Shown here one piece after another: positions 1 to 5,463 of a stretch of DNA of 17,419 bases. The position numbers and the translations under genes were made by a program. The notes under the pieces are model-generated. The model had not been told where the DNA came from and made no database searches. It saw only the letters and a list, made by a program, of their open reading frames with translations. Where the stretch lies: assembly GCA_030837445.1 (NCBI GenBank), contig JAUPKM010000592.1:1-17419 (forward strand), given 5' to 3'. Position 1 is the stretch's first letter, and each line of letters starts with the position of its first letter. This DNA is from Actinomycetota bacterium. GTDB lineage: Bacteria > Actinomycetota > Actinomycetes > S36-B12 > UBA10799.

Positions 1-1061
1 CGGGCGGCGGCGTTGTGTTCGCGGGCGGTGAGTTGCTCGGCGATGCGGGTGCGGGCGGCGGCGAGTTCGGCGGCGTCGCGGGCCATGTCCAGGGCTGCGG
101 GGCGTACCGCGAGGTCCCCGTGCCAGGTGAGCATCGCCCCGAGCAGGCCGATCGCGGTGTGTGGGGTGTCGGGGATCCAGCCGTGGACACCGGCCCAGTC
201 GCCGATGAGCTGGTTGACGTCACGGGCGCACCACCGGTGCTGCGCCGGGCCGGCCAGCAGCCCCGCCCACGCCTGCGCTGAGTGCCGGCGGGCCCATGGT
301 GGGGCGTGGGGGTCTGCTCGCCACGCCCTCGCCAGCGCCAAACCTGCGCTGTCCGGGCCTGCGCGGCGCCTCGCGCCGCGTCTACCGACGCCCGCAGGGC
401 GGCGGTTGGCGGTAGTGAGTTCAGAACTACGAGAGATTTTTTTGGGTAAAAGAGACCCTTCGGGATGGGGTGACAGCGGTTCAGCGAGCTGGGCCAACAG
501 GGTGTCGTCGTGCAAGGCCCACACCGATGCCCAGCCGCGTCCCCGGTCGCCGACCCGCCAGGAGGCCAGCCGTTCGGTGCGGGTGCGTTGGCGCCCGCGC
601 AGGACCTCGGTGGCGACCCCCAGCAGGCGCAGGGCGGCATCCGCGCGTTGCACGGTGCGCACCGACAGGCCGGTGTCGGCGGCCAGGCGGGCGTTGGTGG
701 GGCGGCACTGCCGGCCGGTGGCGTACTCGGCGTATTCCGCGCGGGCCGCCGCGACAGCCAGCACCGCGGGGCGGCTGACCTGGTTAACCCCCAGCACCGG
801 GCGCACCCGCGTGTCGTAGCGCAGGTCATAGGCGATCGGCACCGTGAACCTCACCCACCGCGCCGATCGGCCGACCCAACACGGAACCCCCGCCCACACC
901 CCGTCCTCGAGATCGAGCACGATCGGCGGCAGGGCTTTCGCCGGTTCCCCGGTCTGTGCCGCCTCGGGGACGACAGGGGAACCGCTCCCCCGCCCACAGG
1001 CGGTCTTGGCCAGACGCACCGCCCACGGCCGGGTACGGGCCACCCCCCGCCGACGCAGCAT
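1..1061 (-). CDS. rep: Putative plasmid replication initiator (Rep), 5' part; runs off the left end
   Basis: This minus-strand frame is open from ATG 1061 to base 1, 353 codons with strong G/C third positions. Residues about 118-150 form a helix-turn-helix (PTNARLAADTGLSVRTVQRA), typical of winged-helix Rep proteins of actinobacterial plasmids. A conserved-looking block at about 46-90 (PIVLDLEDGVWAG, then RFTVPIAYDLRYDTRVRPVLG) precedes it. Rep would bind the origin in the cytoplasm and recruit the replisome. It is the only replication candidate in the window; that role is inferred from the helix-turn-helix and the plasmid context. The start is uncertain: ATG 1061 lies directly after a stem-loop and has no clear ribosome site, and GTG 1043 is an alternative. 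The frame continues exactly into 17419-17107, so the whole protein would be about 457 aa if the molecule is circular. Confidence 0.72.
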   Translation of the reverse strand, partial: MLRRRGVARTRPWAVRLAKTACGRGSGSPVVPEAAQTGEPAKALPPIVLDLEDGVWAGVPCWVGRSARWVRFTVPIAYDLRYDTRVRPVLGVNQVSRPAVLAVAAARAEYAEYATGRQCRPTNARLAADTGLSVRTVQRADAALRLLGVATEVLRGRQRTRTERLASWRVGDRGRGWASVWALHDDTLLAQLAEPLSPHPEGSLLPKKISRSSELTTANRRPAGVGRRGARRRAGPDSAGLALARAWRADPHAPPWARRHSAQAWAGLLAGPAQHRWCARDVNQLIGDWAGVHGWIPDTPHTAIGLLGAMLTWHGDLAVRPAALDMARDAAELAAARTRIAEQLTAREHNAAA

Positions 1062-1084
1062 CGGGCTACAGCCGCGGTAACCCG
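1062..1084 (-). promoter_or_regulatory. Stem-loop abutting the rep start codon
   Basis: Read on the minus strand, CGGGTTAC (1084-1077) pairs with GTAGCCCG (1069-1062), an 8-bp stem with one G-U wobble and the 7-nt loop CGCGGCT. It ends one base before ATG 1061 and covers the place where a ribosome site should be. It may limit Rep translation, or it may mean that the true start lies further downstream (GTG 1043). Confidence 0.4.
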
Positions 1085-1094
1085 CGGCGCAAAG

Positions 1095-1120
1095 ATCACT
1101 ATTTGATAGATCACGGTGAT
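1095..1120. promoter_or_regulatory. AT-rich segment with ATCAC repeats upstream of rep
   Basis: The locally AT-rich stretch contains CTAT-TTG-ATAG and the perfect 11-bp palindrome ATCAC-G-GTGAT at 1110-1120, with a further direct copy of ATCAC at 1095-1099. It stands 34-59 bp upstream of the rep ATG, where an operator or Rep-binding site would be expected. No promoter hexamers could be assigned with confidence. Confidence 0.3.
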
Positions 1121-1188
1121 GCGCGTGTGTTCCGTCTAGAACTGCAGACAGGTATGCGCTACCGTGAGACGAGTCCACCAAGACACGT

Positions 1189-1239
1189 CCCTTTCAGGGG
1201 CAACGGGTGCGGACCCGGAACCGAGCTGCTAACTCGGTT
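1189..1239. ncRNA. Cluster of three stem-loops in the rep leader (possible copy-control RNA)
   Basis: Three consecutive hairpins are visible: CCCT-TTC-AGGG (1189-1199), CGGGT-GCGG-ACCCG (1204-1217) and the 7-bp perfect stem AACCGAG-CTGCTAA-CTCGGTT (1219-1239). A strong terminator-like hairpin follows at 1254-1275. Such a series upstream of rep suits a small antisense RNA transcribed on the plus strand, or a structured rep leader on the minus strand. No clear promoter was found, so the RNA and its strand are inferred. Confidence 0.3.
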
Positions 1240-1253
1240 CAAACCCTCAGACG

Positions 1254-1275
1254 AGGCCCCGCCAAGGCGGGGCCT
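1254..1275. terminator. Strong GC-rich hairpin terminator
   Basis: AGGCCCCGC (1254-1262) pairs perfectly with GCGGGGCCT (1267-1275) across the loop CAAG. There is no long U tract on either side, which is common for mycobacterial terminators. It could end the upstream minus-strand gene (stop at 1348) before rep, or a plus-strand RNA from the rep leader. Confidence 0.55.
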
Positions 1276-1347
1276 TCGTCATGTCACAGGCTCGTCCACA
1301 CCGCTATGGAATTGTTTCCATCTGCCCGGCGGAGCCAGGCGCGGTGC

Positions 1348-1566
1348 TTACATCGCCAACGGCAAGACCTCCCGGCGGCCGTCATCGCTCACCAAATCGG
1401 GGCGACCGACATGTACCGCAAGTAGATCCGCTAGGTACTGCGAGACCGGCACTCCGGCCGCCGCCGCGCGCTCATGCACGGCTTCCCAAACCGGCCGTAA
1501 CGGTCTCGACTGAAGCAGCACTCGGTCACCCTTATGAACTCGTCCGCGCTTTCCAGGTCCAGCCAT
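1348..1566 (-). CDS. Small ribbon-helix-helix-like DNA-binding protein, 72 aa
   Basis: The product begins MAGPGKRGRVHKGDRVLL, with a basic N-terminus. A central helical part follows (VWEAVHERAAAAGVPVSQYLADLLAVHVGR), and the C-terminus is DGRREVLPLA. The order of a basic strand, helix, turn and second helix resembles CopG/RHH or antitoxin-type regulators, and small proteins of this pattern are common in mycobacteria. ATG 1566 was chosen over TTG 1596 because GGAAGG and GGGG sit just upstream of it. The gene lies immediately upstream of rep on the same strand, with the 1254-1275 hairpin between them. A role in copy control or as an orphan antitoxin is possible, but no specific function can be assigned. 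Confidence 0.62.
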   Translation of the reverse strand: MAGPGKRGRVHKGDRVLLQSRPLRPVWEAVHERAAAAGVPVSQYLADLLAVHVGRPDLVSDDGRREVLPLAM

Positions 1567-1771
1567 GTCCCCAGCCTTCCGCACCATGGGGGTCAAATCT
1601 GATTACGACACGCCCTCTAGCGCGAATACGAGAAAACTCCGTGAAGAATTTCCGGAGGGTGTTCGACCCCAGACGCTTGCCATGAGGAGCTGTCTACACC
1701 TAGCCCTGACAGCTTCTTACCGGTAAAACCGACATAAGGGTCATGCACCCGGCGCGAGGGGGAAAACGCTC
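1567..1771. other. Divergent intergenic region
   Basis: This 205-bp stretch separates a minus-strand RHH-like gene from a plus-strand gene, so it should hold two divergent promoters. Visible elements are a CTCCG/CGGAG inverted repeat at about 1637-1658 and a weak plus-strand pair, TTGCCA at 1677-1682 and TAGCCC at 1701-1706 with 18 bp between. GAGGGGGA at 1756-1763 is a good ribosome site for ATG 1772. No convincing gene is seen here. Confidence 0.35.
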
Positions 1772-2242
1772 ATGGTCGAGAGATCACGGATCATCTGCGT
1801 CACACAGCCGGCCGCGCTCGTGGCCGAAGTCGTCCGACACCGCCGTCGCGTGACGGCAAGCGCACCGACAATGATCGCAGTCGGCCGGGCCGGCGGGGAT
1901 GGGGATATCGCGGCAGCCGTCGTTGATACCGCCGCGATGACAGCGCTGGAGATCGAAACGGCGATCTACGCCGCCCATACTCGCGCTCAGCGCTTTCCAG
2001 CCCATTGGACCGACGAAGAACGCAACAGCTTCCTCAGCGACTACCTCCCCCCGCTGGTGGACTGGGTGACCGAGGAATACGACAACATCATCGACAGATG
2101 GATCAACTGGGGCCACCGACACCAAGGCAGCCTTGAAGAAATCGAGGCCGGAATCGTCTCCGAGCGCGATCGACTCCTCTGCGAAGCGCTCAATCCACAA
2201 CCCCACGAGTTGCCAACCCCGGACCTCCACTACTTCGAGTAG
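1772..2242 (+). CDS. Hypothetical acidic protein, 156 aa
   Basis: I do not recognise this family. The first ~55 residues look loosely structured (VERSRIICVTQPAALVAEVV, then a Gly/Ala-rich stretch). From about residue 57 the sequence becomes helical and acidic, rich in Trp, Tyr and Glu (ALEIETAIYAAHTRAQRFP, DWVTEEYDNIIDRWINWGHR, EEIEAGIVSERDRLL). Support for coding comes from G/C-rich third positions in the second half, ordinary amino-acid composition and a ribosome site (GAGGGGGA, 1756-1763) about 8 bp before the ATG. A long minus-strand frame over the same bases is rich in Cys and His near its end and looks like a shadow. It has no operon partners; the next downstream DNA is the folC remnant. 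Confidence 0.6.
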   Translation: MVERSRIICVTQPAALVAEVVRHRRRVTASAPTMIAVGRAGGDGDIAAAVVDTAAMTALEIETAIYAAHTRAQRFPAHWTDEERNSFLSDYLPPLVDWVTEEYDNIIDRWINWGHRHQGSLEEIEAGIVSERDRLLCEALNPQPHELPTPDLHYFE

Positions 2243-2262
2243 CGCGGTAGGCCCATAACCAC

Positions 2263-2418
2263 CGCATTCGCGACGCGCCGGTCGACATCGCGGTCATCGA
2301 GGTCGGGATGGGCGGCCGCTGGGACGCCACCAACGTGATCGACGCGCCGGTGGCGGTGATCACCCCGATCGGATGGACCACGCCGAGTATCTGAGCGACA
2401 CCCCGCGCGCTGATCGCA
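2263..2418 (+). pseudogene. folC: Fragment of folC (folylpolyglutamate/dihydrofolate synthase), frameshifted
   Basis: Codons from 2272 read DAPVDIAVIEVGMGGRWDAT and then NVIDAPVAVITPIG, the conserved Mur-ligase-like core of bacterial FolC. At about 2371 the frame is lost. Deleting one G from the expected ATCGGGATGGAC would explain this, because the next frame reads MDHAEYLSDT, the expected continuation. Similarity fades after about 2418, and there may be a second one-base loss near 2270. A full FolC is roughly 430-490 aa, so only about 50 residues remain and no function is possible. folC is a chromosomal housekeeping gene, so this is a relic of recombination between plasmid and host chromosome, and it suggests an actinobacterial host. 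Confidence 0.8.
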
Positions 2419-2493
2419 CGCCCGAGAAGGCGCGGCGTGCAGTCAACGTGATCATGGCGGTGAGCAGGCGCTTCGCGACTCGCAACGCACCCA

Positions 2494-2530
2494 TAGCTAG
2501 CTTTGCTAGCGCCGATAGCAAAGCTAGCTA
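2494..2530. repeat. 15-bp perfect inverted repeat at the parB end (parS-like site or terminator)
   Basis: TAGCTAGCTTTGCTA (2494-2508) and TAGCAAAGCTAGCTA (2516-2530) are perfect inverted copies with a 7-nt spacer. The parB stop codon (2528-2530) lies inside the right arm. The site is AT-richer than its surroundings, has no U tract, and shares the GCTAGC core with the repeat upstream of parA. A partition site is therefore at least as likely as a plain terminator. Confidence 0.65.
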
Positions 2531-2833
2531 GCAGCCACGTTGAGCGAGGTAGGCGTCGAGTGCTTGGTCTGTGATGGAGGCGATGCTGATGGTGCGGTCG
2601 CCGGTCTCGTAGCGGAGCTTGTCGACGGCCTTGCCGAGGCGGTTCTTCACAGACGGCCGGATCCTGACGTTGTGCTGCTCGGTCAACCGTTCTGTACCTT
2701 CCCCGCCCGGCGCCGGAGGCTGCTGCTGATCCTGGGCCGGTGGAGCGGGCTGCGGAACGGTTGGGCGATCGGGGATGGCGTCGGCCGGATGGCCGGCGGC
2801 GCGGCTGATGGCCGGTTTGCGCGCGACGCTCAT
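2528..2833 (-). CDS. parB: ParB-like ribbon-helix-helix partition protein, 101 aa
   Basis: The gene starts inside the parA stop (ATGA, 2830-2833), so the two are translationally coupled. The N-terminal half is a Pro/Gln-rich, probably disordered arm (PTVPQPAPPAQDQQQPPAPG). Such arms often contact the ParA ATPase. The C-terminal half (NVRIRPSVKNRLGKAVDKL, then ISIASITDQALDAYLA) has the strand-helix-helix pattern of RHH DNA-binding proteins used as centromere-binding partners in small type Ib-like par systems. It would bind the GCTAGC repeats flanking the cassette and probably autoregulate parAB. It lacks the HTH of the large chromosomal ParB family. The function is inferred from size, order and fold pattern. 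Confidence 0.75.
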   Translation of the reverse strand: MSVARKPAISRAAGHPADAIPDRPTVPQPAPPAQDQQQPPAPGGEGTERLTEQHNVRIRPSVKNRLGKAVDKLRYETGDRTISIASITDQALDAYLAQRGC

Positions 2834-3612
2834 GCATGGGCTCCGATCGTGATACCGAGCTCGTCGAGCAGATCGTCATAGGCGACCTGCAGGCTCAGCG
2901 CCCTCCCACCTTTGAACTCATGCATGGGCACTTCGGCACTGTGGGCGTCCTGGCGGGCACCGAGGTCGGGAATGACGGTGCGGGCCACCAGATCGCCGTA
3001 GGCGTCGCGCAACTCGCGCTCCCGGTCGATGTGCTCACCCTTGTTCTGCCGGCGGGAGATGATGATCTTGGCTAGTTTCAGGCGCGGGTTGGGTCGGAGT
3101 TTGACCTTCTCGACGGTGGTCTCCAGTCGGGTGACACCTTTGACCGAGTCTTTGGTGGGTTCGGTGACCGCGTAGACGTTGTCGACGGTCAGCAGTACCG
3201 CGAAGAGGAGTTTTCCGAGGCTGGGCGGACAGTCGAACAGGACTGCGTCGTAGGGCGAGAGGTTCAAGCCCTCGAAGGCAATATCGAGGCGGAAGACAAG
3301 GTCGGAGGCCCCGCTGGATTCGGCGTTGGACAGGTCCAGGTGTGAGGGGATGAGGTCGATGCCGTCCCAGGCGGTGGCCACGACGGCGTCGATGGCCGAG
3401 CCTGGTTCGGTGCGGTCCATGAGGTCGGCGGTGGTGAGCTGCCCGTCTGCGGTGTAGACACCCAAGCCCTCGGTGGCGTTGGCCTGGGGGTCCATGTCGA
3501 CGACGAGCGCCCGACCGCCACGGTGGCTGATGGCGCTGGCCAAGCCGAGGGTCGTTGCGGTCTTGCCGACCCCGCCTTTCTGGTTAGCCAACGCGTGCCG
3601 TCTGGGCTGCAT
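2830..3612 (-). CDS. parA: ParA-family partition ATPase, 260 aa
   Basis: The deviant Walker A motif of ParA/MinD ATPases is at residues 12-19 (KGGVGKTA). The A' segment VVDMDPQAN is at 38-45 and the Walker B region VLFDCPPS at 124-131. The length fits small plasmid ParA proteins that lack an N-terminal HTH (type Ib). The ATPase would use nucleotide-dependent nucleoid binding to move plasmid copies bound by the RHH partner. ATG 3612 has a very good ribosome site (AGGAGGAA about 7 bp upstream). The gene overlaps parB by 4 bp. A 16-bp inverted repeat at 3651-3690 in the leader is the probable operator and centromere. Confidence 0.93.
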   Translation of the reverse strand: MQPRRHALANQKGGVGKTATTLGLASAISHRGGRALVVDMDPQANATEGLGVYTADGQLTTADLMDRTEPGSAIDAVVATAWDGIDLIPSHLDLSNAESSGASDLVFRLDIAFEGLNLSPYDAVLFDCPPSLGKLLFAVLLTVDNVYAVTEPTKDSVKGVTRLETTVEKVKLRPNPRLKLAKIIISRRQNKGEHIDRERELRDAYGDLVARTVIPDLGARQDAHSAEVPMHEFKGGRALSLQVAYDDLLDELGITIGAHA

Positions 3613-3650
3613 GAGCGGTTCCTCCTACGTGCGCGGCACTAATGGATGCG

Positions 3651-3698
3651 AGCTATGACAGCTAGCGTAGCTCCGCTAGCTGTCATAGCTCTGCTAGC
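3651..3698. promoter_or_regulatory. 16-bp perfect inverted repeat upstream of parA (operator/parS candidate)
   Basis: AGCTATGACAGCTAGC (3651-3666) and GCTAGCTGTCATAGCT (3675-3690) are perfect inverted copies with an 8-nt spacer. A third GCTAGC occurs at 3693-3698. The site starts 38 bp upstream of the parA ATG and shares its core with the repeat at the end of parB. RHH partition proteins typically bind such repeats both to repress par and to form the partition complex. Confidence 0.68.
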
Positions 3699-3732
3699 AA
3701 CACGCCCCGGAAAAAACTCAAGTGCCTCGTAA

Positions 3733-3762
3733 ACGTAATGACGTAATGACGTAATTACGTCA
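3733..3762. repeat. Tandem ACGTAATG repeats ending in a 16-bp palindrome
   Basis: Two exact copies of ACGTAATG (3733-3740, 3741-3748) and a variant, ACGTAATT (3749-3756), run head to tail. The last merges into the perfect palindrome TGACGTAATTACGTCA (3747-3762). The run is AT-rich in a GC-rich plasmid and lies about 120-150 bp upstream of parA. It could be iterons, an operator or a replication-linked site. It is unlike the GCTAGC motif, so a different protein probably binds it. Confidence 0.6.
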
Positions 3763-3826
3763 GTCACTAGACTGGTGCGGATCGCGCACCGGCTGCATAC
3801 GATGGTGGTTTGGCTGATGTATTGCG

Positions 3827-4042
3827 GTGTCATCAGAAGTGGACCCCAGGAGTTCCTGCCGGAAGACAGGGCCTGGGGTTCCGCGTTTCATCGCCCGATC
3901 TCCAATTCAGTCCTTGGGGCCAAATTGCCCGCCGAGAAGGGGGCCCAGCTACTTGACGAGACTCAAAACCCCGGCAGAACTCATCGAAATGTGGCTGAAC
4001 ACCAAGTGGCAGGAGCGCCGCACACAGCTCGCCAGCCGGTAG
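3827..4042 (+). CDS. Doubtful small ORF, 71 aa
   Basis: A GTG-started plus-strand frame. The first 40 codons have poor third-position G/C and overlap a strong stem-loop (3843-3879), so they are probably not coding. The last 29 residues (from TTG 3953, TRLKTPAELIEMWLNTKWQE and so on) look more protein-like and follow a GAGAAGGGGG ribosome-like stretch. It may be a remnant of a longer gene or a very short peptide. No function is recognised. Confidence 0.2.
   Translation: MSSEVDPRSSCRKTGPGVPRFIARSPIQSLGPNCPPRRGPSYLTRLKTPAELIEMWLNTKWQERRTQLASR
3843..3879. other. Nested stem-loop downstream of the ACGTAATG repeats
   Basis: ACCCCAGG (3843-3850) pairs with CCTGGGGT (3872-3879), and inside it CCTG (3855-3858) pairs with CAGG (3867-3870). 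It could be an RNA structure or a terminator. The 3613-4187 gap contains only this, the par repeats, the doubtful ORF, a promoter-like element and a hairpin. Confidence 0.4.
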
Positions 4043-4090
4043 AACGCAAAATCGGGGGCATTGCCGCCGCGGCCTTTTCGTCGGGGACGT

Positions 4091-4099
4091 TGATATAGT
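4091..4099 (+). promoter_or_regulatory. Extended -10 promoter-like element
   Basis: TGATATAGT matches the extended -10 form TGN-TANNNT very well. No good -35 is visible at 17-18 bp, which is acceptable for extended -10 promoters. Transcription would start near 4106 and reach the hairpin at 4135-4170, giving an RNA of about 65-75 nt with no convincing ORF. Confidence 0.35.
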
Positions 4100-4134
4100 G
4101 GTATTCAGCCTGTTGCGATGAGCTTCAGGAAGTG

Positions 4135-4170
4135 AGCCCGACAGTGTTCCGGACGGTGCGCGGTCGGGCT
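4135..4170. terminator. Hairpin terminator between the 4091 promoter and the 4188 gene
   Basis: AGCCCGAC (4135-4142) pairs perfectly with GTCGGGCT (4163-4170) around a 20-nt loop. On the plus strand it is followed by TCGCGCTTGTCT. On the minus strand it lies 18 bp after the stop of the 4188-4718 gene, so it probably ends the resolvase operon and could act in both directions. Confidence 0.5.
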
Positions 4171-4187
4171 TCGCGCTTGTCTGGGCT

Positions 4188-4718
4188 TCAGATGTGCTTA
4201 ACGGTCGTCACCGGACTTACGCGCTCTCGCCATTCGCCGCCACGCGCCCAACACCATGCGATCGCATCGGGGATCGTCAACAGCAGCTCTGATTTCGCGC
4301 GCTGATGCTGGTATCGCACGGTATCGCGATGCCCGGATGCGTGCACCAACTCGACGAGCTGGCGCCGATCCCAACGGACCAGTGTGTCGTCCTGCTCCAA
4401 GACCAGCAGAGTCGGCTGGCCTGGCTCGATGTCGTCGACGATGGCCCGCAGGCAGGCTGCGCGGGCGGCGTGGTCGTCGCCGTAACGCCGGCCGGCGTCA
4501 TAGACGGTGGCGGTGACTCCAGCGGCAATCACGGTGTCGATGATGGCTTTGCGGCGGCTGCCGCTTTCTTTCGCCATGTGGATGCGCTGCTGTCCGCGAA
4601 GAACCAAGCGACGCAATTCTTTACGCACCGCGTCGACGTCGGGGCCGAGATGAGCGCTGGCAACCAGGACGTACCCGCGTTCCTTGGTTTCGTCGATATA
4701 GATATGCCTGGTGCTCAC
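4188..4718 (-). CDS. RNase H-like/DUF3800-like protein coupled to resolvase, 176 aa
   Basis: The N-terminus reads STRHIYIDETKERGYVLVAS, where the Asp-Glu of the first strand resembles the first catalytic strand of DUF3800/RNase H-like proteins. Further on are IHMAKESGSRRKAIID, the acidic VLEQDDT near residue 110, and a C-terminal LLTIPDAIAWCWARGGEW resembling the last conserved block of that type of protein. These features suggest a metal-dependent nuclease fold, but the assignment is from pattern only and no activity is known to me. Its GTG start overlaps the resolvase stop by 4 bp (GTGA, 4715-4718), so the two are translated together. The hairpin at 4135-4170 ends the operon. Confidence 0.7.
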   Translation of the reverse strand: MSTRHIYIDETKERGYVLVASAHLGPDVDAVRKELRRLVLRGQQRIHMAKESGSRRKAIIDTVIAAGVTATVYDAGRRYGDDHAARAACLRAIVDDIEPGQPTLLVLEQDDTLVRWDRRQLVELVHASGHRDTVRYQHQRAKSELLLTIPDAIAWCWARGGEWRERVSPVTTVKHI

Positions 4719-5284
4719 GCGCTCCGATCCTGCAGGTAGCGATATGCGGTGGCGCGGCCGATGCCGAATGCCTTGGCCAGTTCGGTGACGGGTTCGCCGG
4801 TGGCGGCAAGCCGGCGCAGCTGGTCTTGGCGCTCGGGGGTGAGTTTGGGCGGTTTGGTGGCCGGTAGCCGGCGGGCCCGGCGGGAGTCGCGTGCCGCCGC
4901 GCGGCGTTCGCGGCCGAGTTCCAGTTCGAGTTCGGCCAGGGTGGCCATGATCGCCGCGACGGCCCGACCGGTCGGGGTGGCGGTGTCGATGCCTTCGCGG
5001 ATGGCGCGCAACAGAATTCGCCGCTCACCAAGGTCAGCGATGGTGCGGGTCACCTCCGCGACCGAACGCCCCAGGCGGTCGATCGCGGAGACGATCACGG
5101 TGTCGCCTTCGCGGGCGTAGTCGAGCAGCGCGGTCAGGCCGGGTCGATGGGTGCCGGCAGCTCCGGAGAGGGTGTCGGTGAAGACCCGGGCCGGGTCGAC
5201 CCCGGCGGCGTGCAGGGCGTCGCGTTGGATGTCGAGGTCCTGGCCGCCGGTACTGACCCGCGCGTAGCCCAACGTCGCCGTCAT
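4715..5284 (-). CDS. Serine recombinase, resolvase/invertase family, 189 aa
   Basis: The N-terminal catalytic domain has YARVSTGGQDLDIQ with nucleophile Ser11 and Arg8, then SAIDRLGRS at 66-74 with the active-site arginines 70 and 73. The long helix follows (MATLAELELELGRERR), and the C-terminal Hin-type HTH is about 153-185 (LTPERQDQLRRL, VTELAKAFGIGRATAYRYL). The size is that of Tn3/gamma-delta resolvases. On a plasmid it most likely resolves multimers or is a transposon relic; no transposase or terminal repeats are seen. ATG 5284 was preferred over an upstream GTG (5329) because the family begins a few residues before the YxRVS strand. Repeats upstream at 5336-5425 are a probable res site. 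Confidence 0.93.
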   Translation of the reverse strand: MTATLGYARVSTGGQDLDIQRDALHAAGVDPARVFTDTLSGAAGTHRPGLTALLDYAREGDTVIVSAIDRLGRSVAEVTRTIADLGERRILLRAIREGIDTATPTGRAVAAIMATLAELELELGRERRAAARDSRRARRLPATKPPKLTPERQDQLRRLAATGEPVTELAKAFGIGRATAYRYLQDRSA

Positions 5285-5335
5285 ACCGGCCACCGTCTCA
5301 CCAGCTGCCGACAGCAAGATCCGGGACACGCCGCG

Positions 5336-5425
5336 GGAGACAAGAAACGAGACAACGCGACCTGCGCTGATGGGGGAGGGGAGTGGCCCCTATCCAGGGT
5401 GTCTCGTTTCTCTAGGAATGAGACG
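5336..5425. promoter_or_regulatory. Putative resolvase res site (GAGAC/GTCTC boxes)
   Basis: AGAAACGAGACA (5343-5354) is inverted exactly as TGTCTCGTTTCT (5400-5411). The latter forms an imperfect dimer site with AGGAATGAGAC (5414-5424) across two bases. Another GAGAC lies at 5336-5340. Multiple inverted half-sites directly upstream of a resolvase gene are the normal arrangement of res. The site also reaches toward the promoter of the divergent toxin-antitoxin operon. Confidence 0.6.
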
Positions 5426-5445
5426 GTAGCCGTCGTGTATCCGTT

Positions 5446-5453
5446 TGTAATAC
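5446..5453 (+). promoter_or_regulatory. -10 element of the toxin-antitoxin operon
   Basis: TGTAATAC, with hexamer TAATAC at 5448-5453, lies 10 bp before GTG 5464. Transcription would begin within a few bases of the start codon, so the mRNA is probably leaderless, as is common in mycobacteria. No convincing -35 is seen. Confidence 0.35.
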
Positions 5454-5463
5454 GCTTTTCCTC

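Noticed and set aside
1204..1250. tRNA-Ser(GCT)-like element (loop CTGCTAA on a CCGAG/CTCGG stem, followed by GGTTCAAACCC)
   Set aside because: The stem is 7 bp rather than 5, no D arm or acceptor stem can be formed, and the T-stem does not pair beyond two bases. Treated as a hairpin only.
1784..2230. 148-aa minus-strand frame opposite the 1772-2242 gene
   Set aside because: It has an odd Cys/His-rich C-terminal part and no good ribosome site, and the plus-strand frame has better codon use and a ribosome site.
3639..3833. 64-aa minus-strand frame upstream of parA
   Set aside because: It runs through the par operator and the ACGTAATG repeats, and its codon use is unlike the plasmid genes.
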